A stretch of DNA of 64,000 nucleotides from Odobenus rosmarus divergens (Eukaryota > Chordata > Mammalia > Carnivora > Odobenidae): contig NW_004452178.1 in assembly GCF_000321225.1 (NCBI RefSeq), positions 397,370 to 461,369 on the forward strand, in the 5' to 3' direction. The notes under the pieces were generated by a model that ran no database searches, was not told the DNA's origin, and was given only the letters and a program-made list of their open reading frames with translations. Of this stretch, positions 34,587 to 46,128 are shown in pieces. Every line of letters starts with the position of its first letter. Position 1 is the stretch's first letter. A program made the translations under genes and the position numbers.

Positions 34587-34744
34587 AAATATTTCAAACT
34601 TTAGTTGGCTCAAAATGACTCCAATGTCTTTTCCTAAAGTTAACCTGCTAATACACTCTCTTTAATATTTGCCTTAATCAAGATTCTCTATTTTGACTTT
34701 AAAACAAAAATACTTTCATAATCATTATTAAGATTGTATCATTT

Positions 34745-35085
34745 ACTCTTTTAAAGGTTATCAATGACCTGATGACCTGCCTCTCAGTCTTCAGCTATTT
34801 GACTTACCACCAGCATTTGGCAGAGTCGTTCTCTGCCTAAAAACACTCTCTTCACTAGGATTTCCAGGATGTGCTCCCTTTGTTTTCTTCCTACTTCACT
34901 AGTCATTCCTCGTGTTCTTTGCTGGCTCCACTCGCCTACCCATCCTCACGGCGTTGGGACACCTGTACACACACTCCTTCCATGACCTCATCTGGTCTCA
35001 TGGCTTTAAATACCCACCAAATGCCAATGACTCCCAGATTTAAAACTGTAGCCCAGACCTCTCTTCTGAACTGCAGATTTATATT
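34745..35085 (+). mobile_element. L2 LINE reverse-transcriptase fragment
   Basis: Sense-strand L2 coding text: AAGGTTATCAATGACCTGATG, TTTGCTGGCTCCACTCGCC, then the polymerase active-site region around CATGGCTTTAAATACC and GCCAATGACTCCCAGATT (equivalent to the YADDSQ motif, here changed to a non-functional reading), then CCCAGACCTCTCTTCTGAACTG. The frame is broken; a fossil. Confidence 0.82.
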
Positions 35086-35949
35086 CTTAGAGAGGATGGA
35101 TAAGATGGATGCTTACTGAGTAGATAGCTGGCAAGAGATGTTAAATATATGAGAGGAGCAAATGGGAAAACAAGGTTACCTGATTCTATGGAATGGTCAA
35201 GGCCACAACAGAAAAGTAATTCATCTTTGATAGTAAAACAAAACAAACCAAAAACCTCAAGAAAAACAATGTTGGAAGTCATGTTTTGTTTCTCTTCTAA
35301 TTAATTTCCAGAGAACAAAATGAATTAGAAGGTAGGAAGTATCAACAAAAGCTTCATTTCCCACAAAACAAAGCACTCATGACTACTAGAAAGAAACAAG
35401 TTTCTGTGTGAAGCTGACTAGGAATAAAATGGTGAGGTTTTTTTAACTAAATTATAGACAATGTTCTCATCTCCCACCTTGGGGCATAGTCATTGCTTCA
35501 GAGATGCAGAGTAACTCGGAAGATTTCCAACGTCTAACCTTCAGCATAGTGAACTCTGGTAGGGGAGTGTTTCCATAGACATCAGGACAGCGTTCCATGT
35601 CCATGAGCCTCTCTCAAACACAGCACCACCCGCTCACACTCCTCACCAGGCACCTCTCAGTTTCCTTCTCCTTCACAGACAATTGGATGCACAGCCTAGT
35701 GTGTTCTGACTGCGTACTACCTTCCTAAGGTCACACAACAATATAAAATCCTCTTCATTTCCATTGTCTCTGGAAGAGCCCTGACTCTTTATTTTTCTAA
35801 TCAATGCCAATATTCTGAGATCGTTAAGAAGGACTTTCTTGAGTTTCTTGAGCAATATATCTCTTCCAAGAATGATGAAAGAATATTTTTTATGCACTCA
35901 CTAGAAAAATTGTATGGAACTCTACTTGGCTGGCAAGACAGGTCAGAGT
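35086..35949. other. Single-copy DNA, no gene seen
   Basis: No repeat or exon recognised. Confidence 0.45.
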
Positions 35950-36095
35950 GAAAAGAAAAAGTATTTTGAAGTCAGAGAGACCTGCGTTTGAATACAGACT
36001 CTGCTATTTCTAGCTGAGTGATCTTAGCATCTCTGTGTCTCTGGTTCTTTATCTTTAAAGATAATAATACTTCCATTGCTGGATTGTAGATTAAG
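35950..36095 (+). mobile_element. MIR SINE relic
   Basis: GAAGTCAGAGAGACCTGCGTTTG, ACTCTGCTATTTCTAGCTGAG and TTATCTTTAAAGATAATAATA follow the MIR consensus from its tRNA-like head to the core. Confidence 0.85.
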
Positions 36096-36840
36096 CCAGG
36101 CTATAGATGCACCAACTGCCACACATTATAATCATCCCTTTTTGAATAATAGTCTTCAAGATAAAACACAAAGGGAAAGATAGATAGGCCTGTGTAACCT
36201 ACCATTATGTATCGATTATTGATGTGGGGAGTTGAATGATTTGTGATTTATTTATTCTAAGAAATTTGATGGTCAAGAAAGCAAAGTTCTTATATTCGTT
36301 GTTGCATATGTAGAGAGCATTTAGGTGTTCTTTCCCTGATGAAGTGCAGGGCATCTTCTAAATTTATGAAACATCTGTTAAAGCAGCTGGTTCTTCATTA
36401 AATAAAAATAAAAATGAGCCATTTTTCCTTGCCAATGCTGATAAATGGGAACAGGTGATGATCCCAGATGAGATTATGATTGTAAATGAACCTATTGAAA
36501 TTCTTTGATATTTTTATCGAGGGATCAAAATAAAAATATATGAGAAGTGAAAATAGAGGTCACGGAGTCCCTGAAATACACCGGGACCACTGATGAATGG
36601 CTTACTCTCACACCCCACTCACCTTAGATTCCAAATTCTAAGTGGGATTTCACCAGAATCAAAACTGATACTCTTTCTGCAGGATTCCCTAAATCTACCA
36701 CCTGAAGGTTTCCCACTTAGTAGCAGTAATACAAATTCCAGTCATCACTAGCTATGTTAAAAAGGCAACGTTCCCTGAAAGTCATGGCAGTCTGCCTTTG
36801 ACAGGTGGGGACCAAGCAATAATTTAGAACAACATTTTAC
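36096..36840. other. Repeat-free AT-rich block, conserved-element candidate
   Basis: A clean stretch without repeats or stops-free frames. It holds TGATTTATTTATTCTAAG, TTCATTAAATAAAAATAAAAA and TGATAAATGGGAACAGGTGA, an A/T-core composition often seen in developmental enhancers. Conservation cannot be judged from one sequence. Confidence 0.3.
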
Positions 36841-36844
36841 CCTC

Positions 36845-36965
36845 CCACATCTCGCTGAGATGGGAAAGTGGGATTATGCTCATTTGACAGATGAGGAAAC
36901 AGATTAATTGATTTGTAACTGCATGATCATATGTGGCCCAAAACTCAAGATTCAACCTCCAGCTT
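36845..36965 (-). mobile_element. MIR SINE relic, weak
   Basis: Inverted MIR core: GCTCATTTGACAGATGAGGAA followed by AACTGCATGATCATATGTGG and ACTCAAGATTCAACCTCC. Confidence 0.7.
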
Positions 36966-37269
36966 CCCATCCATCAGGCAATGCTTTTCTAAGAGGAAGA
37001 TGAATTAGAAAGGAAAAAAAAACAAATCAGGTCATCTGAATTTGGCAGGGAGACGACTGGGGAAAGGTTTCCTGCTTTGCCTCTTAGTCCTCACCTTACT
37101 CCTGTGATCAATGAACTTTTCCAAAGTGCACCACTCTCCCAAAGCAGATTCCCATCACAAAGGAGCTCAAAAATCCTAAACACCCAGAGGGTAAAGCAAG
37201 GTCAAGAAAAGTGACAACACTTTCTCCCATGAGCCTGACTCAACAGAGTTGCTTTTAGAATTTAGGAGT

Positions 37270-37560
37270 GAAACATGCTTAACTGTTATGAGTTGCTGTG
37301 ATGATGCATAATTAGACGGTGATTTAATACAGAGCTAAAAAAAAAAATGACAGTAATCATGGGGGGAAGGAATAAAATGCCAAGGAAAGCAGTTAAATGA
37401 GCTTAAGTGCCTGGCATTTTTGTGATGTGTATCTGTTAGTAATTTGTCAGGCTGCAACAATAGAGGTAATTTTGCAAATAACAGGGGTTCATCAGTTCAC
37501 AATAGCACTCACTGGTATTTAAGACTGAAGAAAAGGAATCGTATTTGGCTTATCAACATA
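37270..37560. promoter_or_regulatory. Candidate conserved non-coding element
   Basis: Repeat-free. It carries a homeodomain core TAATTA at 37309-37314 next to a GATGATGCAT block, and GCAACAATAGAGGTAATTTTG (SOX-like ACAAT plus TAATT) near 37455. Composition and motif density are the only evidence; no conservation data. Confidence 0.3.
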
Positions 37561-37744
37561 AAGAAATAGTTACGAAACTTGGGCTGAGCCTACATATTAC
37601 AAAGTGAAATGGAGAACTGATCGTTAATCAGGAAAATTCAAAGCTGTACAAATCTGACTTATAAGGACTTTCCAGGTAGACATGGCTTTGGGGAAGATTT
37701 CACAAGGTTAAGAAAAGATTAATAATGGCATTTCACGAGTAGGA

Positions 37745-38205
37745 CAGAAAGACCATTTCCCATCACCTTCCCAGTGAACGTTCCCACAACCAGGCATTCC
37801 TCTTGTTTCACCCACCGCCTCTCTCAGGTATCCACAGGGTTAGCCCTGGAAGGCACACAAGTGACCCACAACGAGCACCATGCACAGATGACTCCCCCCA
37901 GCTGAAATAGCCTTTCTCTTTGCTCCACTCGGATAGCAGTTTGTCCCTTAATGTGAAATTCAAATGACACTTGCCGGAAGATACTCCCCCTGACTCGTCT
38001 CCTCAACCCCTAGAATGCTTATACTTTGCCGTTCTGTACTCCATTCCACCCCACGGCATTAATCCTTCTGAATTGTAATAACTGGTCTGCATATCTTTCT
38101 TTTCCACCAGGGCTATGGTTGCATTTCTTTGCTATTTCGTCATCCCTTGAAACATATTTTGTTCAACAAATGTTGATGAATGAACAAATGAATGGATGAG
38201 AGAAT
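37745..38205 (+). mobile_element. L2 LINE 3' end
   Basis: Follows the L2 3' text: CCCAGCTGAAATAGCCTTTCT near 37897, CTGGTCTGCATATCTTTCTTT, CCACCAGGGCTATGGTTGC near 38105, and the closing AACAAATGTTGATGAATGAAC with ATGAATG-type terminal units at 38166-38200. Confidence 0.82.
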
Positions 38206-38644
38206 TAAGGCATGAACCATAAGAAAACTATGTATTGATCCTCCTCTCCCTTCACCTTTATCATTCTCTTCTCATGACCTATGAAAGGCATATTGGAGAG
38301 TCTATAAATTTCTCCTTATTCTTAACATTGCTTCTAACTCAAGGGATTAAAAAAAAATTTTAGGAAAAGATTGCCTTAACATGTCCCTATAACTACAGTG
38401 AGTGAAAAACAGGAGAGTGATAGAAATATATGAAATATGGCTTATCTTATTTAAATTTGGCATTTGAAAGATTCAGATTTTACTCCATGATAAAATGAGA
38501 GTATCACAGTAATCCTAGGTAGTGGTTTTCCTTTTTATACTATTCGTCTGTTATTACAATATATCATACATGTTTAATTAGGAGTTGTTATAATTTAGAA
38601 AAAAAATCTCAGAGGGCTTAAAACACATAAAAATGTGAGCCTTC

Positions 38645-38844
38645 GGGGCACCTGGGTGGCTCAGTCATTAAGCATCTGCCTTCCGCTCAGGTCATGATCC
38701 CAGGGTCCTGGGATAGAGCCCTCCATCAGGCTCCCTGCTCTGTGGGGAGCCTGCTTCTCCCTCTCCCGCTCTCCCTGCTTGTGTTCCCTCTGTCACTGTG
38801 TCTCTCTCTGTCAAATAAATAAATAAAATCTCAAAAAAAAAAAA
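38645..38844 (+). mobile_element. Young CAN-SINE
   Basis: Head GGGGCACCTGGGTGGCTCAG, TCATTAAGCATCTGCCTTCCG body, CTTGTGTTCCCTCTGTC, AAATAAATAAATAAAATC tail plus A15. AAATGTGAGCCTTC (38631-38644) and AAATGGGAGCCTTC (38845-38858) are target-site copies differing at one base. Confidence 0.96.
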
Positions 38845-38858
38845 AAATGGGAGCCTTC

Positions 38859-40839
38859 TACTGCTCTATTTTTCAAAACCAAGGCATTTTTTTAAGCTGT
38901 TGGTAGGTTCACAAACCTCCGAGCTTCCTAAGTGAAATCTGAAACTGGCCTCCATACACAAAGGGCAGGGAAAGCCAAAGAGGCAGAGCATTCCAGATTG
39001 GCAGGTGGTGTGGTAAGTAAGCAAGCCAACTTACCTGCAAGAGCTGTGCTGTAAGATCAGCAGCATTCCGTACCTGCCCACCAGAATCCTAGAAGTTAAA
39101 TAGAGGCCTTAACGGTGTTCAGTCACCTGTACCATCCACATGCCTCAACAACACATTGCTCTCTCAAGGCTGTGTCCTTGAAAATGGCTCCCACTGTAGG
39201 AAGGGTGGGCAGAATGTACATTCCAAGGACAGAAGAGAGGGTGAGGAGCCTCAGATTGCCCAGAGCCAGCTCAAGAGTCAACCAGTGATCACATCCTCTC
39301 TGTGATGTCCTCCAACATTCTTTAATTTCATTATCCCTGTATACCAACACCACCTTGATTTTCCCAAAGAAAACAACGCCATAGATATATGAGCAAAAAA
39401 TATATTTAAAAATCAAGGTACAAAATGCTATAAGTAACCTCCATACCTTTTAAAAAGTGTGTTTACTTGAAGAGAAAAGGATATCTTACTGTGTCACTAA
39501 TGTACTAAGTATAATTTACAATTTATCAAAGTGGGCATGTAAGAGAGATAAACAATCCTACTCCGATGCAAAATGATTATGCAAATAGAAAAGCTTTTAC
39601 AATTATTGCCTATAATCTTTCGACATAGGATAATTGGCTTTCCCCTTTGCCTAAGTCATCTATACTCCAGCAATTGTGTTTCAGTTTTTTCTGTCTTAGT
39701 CATAACCAATTCATCTTTCCATTTTCCTTCTTAAGGATCATCATAATTCTTATACTCTTTTAACCTCAGTGAAATGATGGAATGATTACCCAAGTGAATC
39801 AGTTTTGGATCAGAGAAATCATTTAACATTTCCTGAAGTAAAATGAGTGTAATTTGAGAGGATGGGGTGAGGGAGGACACAAATATGGGGACAAGGGGCT
39901 GGAGCACTGGAGGTTCCTTATGCACTATATGCAATACATTACATCCATATTCTTATAGAACAAATTGACAATTTCTTGGTGTGGCAAGATAGCATTACAC
40001 CACATTTACTATATCCAAGTTTCTTTTTTCTTTTTTTGGCCAGTTTTATAGGGATGGAAAAGACCTATGGAAGGAAAATCATAACATAGGAAAATAAAAT
40101 GTTTTATGTGCTTTAACCCAGAAAGTACAATTCATCCCACACTTCAGTACTCACAATGGATATGTACTTTATAGTACTTTACAGTGCTAAGACAAGTACT
40201 TCACAGTACTTTATATTATAAGGAAAGTACTGTGGGTGCATATATTTTACCCAAAACAAGATCAGGCAAACATAAAACCAGCATTGTCCTGTAGAGAGTG
40301 AATTGTTTTTTCTGTTTTTCTCAACAAGTGTATCATGGAGACCTACTGTACAGTATTCCCTTAATCCTTACAATCCCTTAATTCTTCCCACCCATTCCAC
40401 TCACATGGTTCCCACAGGAGCTGCTATGTGCTTACACGGCCCCACCCATCTGGGAACTATTGATTAGCCCAAGGATAGACAGCTGAGCAAGTTGGAACAA
40501 TAAGAGCATTCCCTGGGATGTGTGGACTTGGAACCAGAGAGAGAATCAAGGCACTCTCTCTTCAGGGCATAAAAATTGTCGACACTATGTCTTCATCCAT
40601 GTGGGAATAGCTGTCAATGATGAGAGATTAATACACACGAAATACACAAAAATAGATTTTCCTTAGGTGTCCATCTACTAAAACAGGAAAACCACAAGCC
40701 ATGACTTGTCTGTCCATGTGGGTCACTATCATTCACATCTAAAGACTACCAATGCTTATGTAATCAAAGACCCAAAAGTGGCCTTTTAACATCAGCCCAC
40801 TCCTCAGTCAATGGCACCCTCATTTATTCAGTAGTATAG
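38859..40839. other. Single-copy AT-rich DNA with an inverted-repeat cluster
   Basis: No gene or interspersed repeat recognised. The AGTACTT-rich cluster at 40155-40234 is listed separately. Confidence 0.5.
40155..40234. repeat. AGTACTT cluster with a perfect hairpin
   Basis: GTACTT or its complement occurs six times in 80 bp. At the right end CACAGTACTTT (40202-40212) is the exact reverse complement of AAAGTACTGTG (40224-40234) across an 11-nt loop. Too short a stem for a microRNA precursor as it stands. Confidence 0.85.
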
Positions 40840-41840
40840 TCAGGAACGTGGAAGTTCTTCAAGCCACTTTCTCCCTCCTTTCCTCTATCTAATCCAGTAA
40901 TAAGCCCAGTTTATCATGACTGATAATTAGCCATGCAATCAAATCTCATCTCTATTGCTACTAATCTGATTCAAGCTACACTCTATCTCTCCTTGATTTC
41001 AATCAGTAAATACAATTGAACCCTACACTCATTTTATTCACCACACACAGCCTGAGTGACCTTTTCAAAGTATACATCTGAAATCCTGGGACCCACTGCC
41101 TTCACCCTATCACTATATAGTAGTCTCCCTTATTTGTGGGGGATCCATTCCAAGACCCCCAAATGGATGCCTGAAACCACAGATAGTACCAAACCCTATA
41201 TATACTCTGTTTTTTCCTATACATACATAACTGTAAAGTTAAATTTATAAATTAGACATTGGAAGAGATTAAAAATAACTAATACTAAAATAGAACAATT
41301 TTAACAATATACCTCAGTAAAAGTTATGTGAATGGGAACTCTCTGTCTTTCTCTCAAAATATCTTACTGTACTCACCCTTCCTCTTCTTGTGAGGATGTG
41401 AGATGATAAAATGCCCACGTGATGAGATGAAGTGCGGGGAATGACGTAGACATTGTAACATAGTGTTAGGTTACTGCTGACCTTCTAACTTATCGTCAGA
41501 AGGATCACCAGCTTCCAGGCTACAGTTGACTTCAGATAACTGAAATCATGGAAAGCAAAACTGCAGATAAGGGAGAGACTGCTGTACCTAAAACTCTAAA
41601 ATGGTATCTTATTCCAATCGAGATAAAAATAAAAGTCCTTCATATGGCCTACAAAATGCTAATTTTTTCTCTCCTGCCTACCTGTTAGCATCATCTTGCA
41701 CATCAACACCACACTGCCCAAATCTACAGATACCAGGGAAAGCCTTTCTATCCATCAACTTTTTCATATTAGGTGGCTATGGTTTTCGAGCTTTTCCAGT
41801 TCCCTTTACTTCAAAGAATTGTTTAGCCTGACCAGCACCA
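40840..41840 (+). mobile_element. L2 LINE, split by a Tigger-like transposon
   Basis: Left arm to about 41124: L2 text around CAATCAGTAAATACAATTG and CACACACAGCCTGAGTGACC. Right arm from about 41587: AAAATAAAAGTCCTTCATATGG followed by CCTACAAAATGC, which is the next part of the same L2 consensus. The arms are in register once the inserted element is removed. Confidence 0.75.
41120..41586. mobile_element. Tigger-family (TcMar) non-autonomous DNA transposon
   Basis: Begins AGTAGTCTCCCTTATTTGTG and ends GATAAGGGAGAGACTGCT, imperfect terminal inverted repeats bordered by TA, as expected of pogo/Tigger elements. Interior landmarks: CCATTCCAAGACCCCCAAAT, GATGCCTGAAACCACAGATAG, CTCAAAATATCTTACTGTAC, ATGCCCACGTGATGAGATGA. 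About 465 bp and essentially complete. It is a MER44/MER2-like derivative without a transposase gene. Confidence 0.87.
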
Positions 41841-42604
41841 CTGACTCCATCAGTCCTGGTAACCAGTGGCTCTACCACACAGCTAGATCTTCCACTGGTG
41901 CCATCTCCAAAGCATAGAAAATATTATATAACTCTGCTTGACAGCGACTGTGCTCTGTTTAAAGGCAATTCTAAATGCAAGGTTGTTAAAAGTGTTATTA
42001 GTGTCAGCAATTTCTTTAAAAAGGAATTAACTTTCACAAAATCTCAAGAAGACATCACAAGTTAAGCAAAGCAAAGAATTTTTTACAGAAGAGACGACAG
42101 TAGGATAAATTCTGAGAACTACCTTAATCCCCTCAGAGATGGGTGATTGTTAATAATGCAGATTCTTGTGTCTTACCTTATTTGTACTAAAACAGAATCT
42201 CTTTGGGAACCCCTTCCTCTCCCCCCAAATCTGCATTGTAATAAGTACCTCAGGTAATACTTTTCGACAATGAAGGAGAGAGAACCGAGTGAGGCAAGAG
42301 TTCCCAGGATCAGGCCATCAGGAATATCATTTAAAGGGCATGGAAAGGACAAAGGAGATTTTGAAGAGGGGATCAGAGAAGCAAGAAAGCAAGAGATAAA
42401 CCACACTAGAGGTGTCATGAAAACCAAGAGAGCAAGTTTTTCAAGGAGGGAGAAGCCAACTCAGTTGAATGGCAGTGTGTGGTCTTGTAGGATGAGGACC
42501 GATAGGTGTCCATTGGGTTGGGTATTACAGAAACAATGAGCTGCTGTCACCAGTTTCAGTCAATGCGTGGGTTGGAAAGCATAGCAGAGTAAGCCAAACA
42601 CTGA
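41841..42604. other. Single-copy DNA, no gene seen
   Basis: Frames of 84 codons (minus) and 89 codons (plus) overlap at 42173-42539 without any recognisable domain. Confidence 0.45.
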
Positions 42605-43060
42605 ATAAAAAGAAAAACTGGGGACAACCCATCATCCATCAAAAGGAGAAAGAACTTACAAATAAATCCACCCTATGGAATGTTATGTAGAAGTAAAATA
42701 ACAGATGACAACTACATGCTGCCATATGGAGAAATCTTAATAATATAATGTGGGTCAAAAACTGAGTCCCAGGAGGCTATATTTAGGCAATAATCTTTGT
42801 GTAATTTCAAAAATAATTAATATAAAATACTATATATTTTATGTCTTAGGCTTACATCATTATTTGATTAAAATAATTTTTAAGGTAAAGGAAAATATAA
42901 AATTTCAAAATTTGGTCACTTTGAGGGGAGGAAAGCAGGGGGTCGTGCCAATAAAGAGCACATAGGAAGATTTGAATGAGTCTCAGTGTTCTATCCACAT
43001 GGATTTATATCATTTATATCACATGTGTTTATTATGTCATTTAAAAATAAATACACAAGT
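42605..43060 (+). mobile_element. Old L1/HAL1 3' region
   Basis: GACAACCCATCATCCATCAAA, CCTATGGAATGTTATGTAGAA and TGCCATATGGAGAAATCTTAA follow old L1 ORF2/3' text in sense. Strongly decayed, with approximate ends. Confidence 0.65.
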
Positions 43061-43159
43061 GCATCTCTGGCAAGATGAGGAATGCCATTGACCCAACCTT
43101 CCCCCACTCCCAGAGAAACTGGTGAAAAATTATGTAAAAAGAACCATTTAAAGTCTCTG

Positions 43160-44166
43160 GAAATGGTCTAAGAGCATCCAGCAAATAAAGAAACATTTAT
43201 TCAATGTATCTGATAAGAGGTTAATATCTGAAATATGTAAGAAACTCATGTAACTTGATATAAAATAATAACAGCCCAATTTTTAAAAATGAACATAAGA
43301 CCTGAATAGACATATCTCCAAAGAAGATATACAAGTGGTCAACAGGTATATGAAAAGATGTTCAATATCACTAATCATCAGAGAAATACAAATCAAAACT
43401 ACAATAAGGTCTCACCTCACATTTGTTAGAATGGATATTAACAAAAAAAAAAAAACAAGACAAAAAGCATTGGCAAGAACGTGGAGAAATTGGAACTCGT
43501 GCACATTGTTGGTGAGAATGTAAAATGGTACTACTCTGGAAAAGAGTAGGGAGGTTACTGAAAAAATTAATAATAGAACTACCATACAAGTCAGAAGTCC
43601 CACTTCTGGGTATATACTCCAAAGAATTGAAATCAGGATCTCAAAGAGATATCTGCAATCCCATATTTATTGAAGCATCATTCACAATAGCCAAGATATG
43701 GAAACATCCTAAATGTCCATCAAAGACTGAATAGAGAAAGAAAATGTGGTATATTCATACAATAATTCCATTGTATAATATTCATTATTCAGCCTTATAA
43801 AGAAGGAAATCCTGCCATATGGAACAACATGGATAAACTTGGAAGACATTATGCTAAGTGAAATAAGCCAGTCACAAAAGAACAAGTACTGTGTGATTCC
43901 ACTTATATAAGATATCTAAAATGGTAATTCATAGAAGCTAAAAACAGATGGTCAGTTGCCAGGGGCTGGAGCAGGGGGAAACAGGGAGTAGTAGTTCGAT
44001 GGGTATAAAGTTTCAATTATGCAAGATGAGTAAGCTCTAGAGATCTGTTGTACAACATGGTGCCTAGAGTCAACAACAGTGTATTGCAAACTTAAAAATA
44101 TATCAAGAAGATAGATTTCATGTTAAGTGTTCAAACCCCAATTAAAAAAAAAAAGAAAAAGAAATT
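43160..44166 (+). mobile_element. L1MA-type 3' end: ORF2 end, 3'UTR and poly-A
   Basis: About 1 kb of sense L1. ORF2 text: AAGACCTGAATAGACATATC (43297), GAGAAATACAAATCAAAACTA (43380), CACTTCTGGGTATATACTCC (43601), TTCACAATAGCCAAGATATGG (43681). 3'UTR: GGTCAGTTGCCAGGGGCTGG (43949), GGTATAAAGTTTCAATTATGC (44001), GTGCCTAGAGTCAACAACAG (44061) and an A-rich tail at 44142-44166. Several frameshifts; the best-preserved old L1 here. Confidence 0.93.
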
Positions 44167-44478
44167 TAAGAATAAGTTTAAGAATTTGGAAGGAAATATA
44201 TAAAATAAAATAAAAATAAAATAAATAAGTCAACTGAAACTCCAAAGGCATTTGCTGAATCCAGGAGCACTTGAGCTTTGATTTTTTTCAAGGCCTTCCG
44301 GAGCTGAGGAGAGAGAAGTCCACCAAAAGAGTGGGAGAGCCCTGTATTAAAACAAACAAACAAACAAACAAACAAACAAAAAATCTATATAAAGAACTGT
44401 ATCCTCCAAACTCAGAGAAAGAGTGAGGTAAAAATAGATCTGTTCCCACGCCCAGCTCCACACAACAGCAAGTTAAAC
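44167..44478. other. Single-copy DNA with an (AAAC)n run
   Basis: Contains AAAACAAACAAACAAACAAA at 44348-44380. Otherwise nothing recognised. Confidence 0.5.
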
Positions 44479-44488
44479 CTCCTATCTT

Positions 44489-44918
44489 TTTTTTTCAATT
44501 AACATATAATGTATTATTTATTTCAGGGGTACAGGTCTGTGATTCATCAGTCTTACAAAATACACAGCGCTCACCACAACACATACCCTCCCCAATGTCC
44601 ATCACCCAGCCACCCCATCCGTCCCACCCCCCACCACTCCAGCTACCCTAAGTTCGTTTCCTGAGATTAAGAGTCTCTTATGGTTTGTCTCCCTCTCTGG
44701 TTTTGTCTTGTTTCATTTTTTCCTCTCTTCCCCTATGATCCTCTGCCTTGTTTCTCAAATTCCATATATCAGTGAGATCATATGATAATTGTCTTTCTCT
44801 GATTGACTTATTTCACGTAGCATAATACGCTCTAGTTCCATCCACATCGTTGCAAATGGCAAGATTTCATTTTTTATGGCTGAGTAGTATTCCATTGTAT
44901 ATATATATACCACATCGT
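44489..44918 (-). mobile_element. Young 5'-truncated carnivore L1
   Basis: Inverted 3' end: poly-A seen as T9 at the left, then TGTATTATTTATTTCAGGGGT, the C-rich tract at 44605-44632, TTCATTTTTTATGGCTGAGTA and (TA)n. A perfect 10-bp duplication, CTCCTATCTT, lies at 44479-44488 and 44919-44928. About 430 bp and mostly 3'UTR, so non-coding. Confidence 0.94.
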
Positions 44919-45111
44919 CTCCTATCTTGAATGAAACTTGGCACCAGATGAAGAACAAAAAGAAAAATGTCCTTGAAAATTCCCAACCAAAATTCAGCTC
45001 TTGTATGGGTCCCCAGGCTAAATCCATTCTTCCTGGATATTCCAAAAACCTTTAAGCCAAGAATTTAAATACAAGTATCTCACAACTGAGGGCTTTTGTG
45101 AACACAGAATA

Positions 45112-45205
45112 TAAAATAATTATATATATATATAATATAATTATATATATATATAATTATATATATTATATAAAATATAAAATAATTATAATAAATTAAT
45201 ATAGC
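45112..45205. repeat. AT-rich palindromic low-complexity tract
   Basis: Runs of TATATATA broken by ATAATATAATTA form several nested inverted repeats over about 90 bp. Could extrude as a cruciform. Confidence 0.9.
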
Positions 45206-45424
45206 TAAGGAATTTTTTTGTTTTGAAAATATGAGCAATAAGCAAATAAAATAAAAAGAAATGAACAGTAAGATTTAAAATAAATAAAACATCAATAAAA
45301 AACTCAATAATTGAAATCTAAAACTTAGTGGATGGGTATACCATACTTGACATAGCTGGAGAGATAGACATTGAATTGGGAGAGATGGATAAGACACAAA
45401 CACTTAGATCATGTTTAAATACTT

Positions 45425-45605
45425 GCTTACTGTTCTGAACACTTTAAAAATATTAACTCATTTAATCCTCAAAAAAATCCTATGAGGTAGGCACCATTAA
45501 TTTCCCCATTTTCAGATAAGACAAAAATGAGGCATAGATTAAATCAATTGCCTGACATCACAAAACCAATATTTGAAGAAGCAGCCTTTCAAACAGAGGC
45601 AAAAG
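45425..45605 (-). mobile_element. MIR SINE relic
   Basis: Inverted MIR: TTAACTCATTTAATCCTCAAA, TATGAGGTAGGCACCATTAAT, CCATTTTCAGATAAGACAAAA and CAATTGCCTGACATCACAAAA. Confidence 0.88.
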
Positions 45606-46119
45606 ATTCCAGAAAAATCATTTAACCTATCCTCAAGAGTATTGTCTTGAATTTTTAGATTAATTGATAACAATTAGTCTGTTCATCTATTTTTATATTT
45701 CAAGTCATATTCTAAAACAATAGTGTGGATATAATTATAAATTGTTTTTATACTCATCATTATCAATGAGGTTATTTTTCTAGATAAGCAAAAACTTGAA
45801 TGACATCAGAGAAATCTCTGATCAGTTAGACTAAAAGGCTATAATCCATACATCATCTTCTTCAGGTGATCAATGTGCATATGTTATATATGTTAAATTT
45901 ATTCATACAAAGATGTGAAATGGCTTCCAGTAAATAAAATCAATAATATTAACATATCAATAAAAAATGTCAAGACCAAGAAAATCTAAATTAGAGTAAA
46001 AGGCCAAATCTCAAGAGAGTAGTAAAAGATTCTAGGCTTCTTGGAGGGGTTACTTTGAGCAGAGCCATGGAGGATAGATAGCCAATAAGCAGGCACATTA
46101 TCAGAATAAAGGAGAGCAC
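45606..46119. other. Single-copy DNA, no gene seen
   Basis: AT-rich; nothing recognised. Confidence 0.5.
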
Positions 46120-46128
46120 AACCTCATC

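Noticed and set aside
40202..40234. microRNA precursor
   Set aside because: The stem is only 11 bp and the flanks do not extend the pairing.
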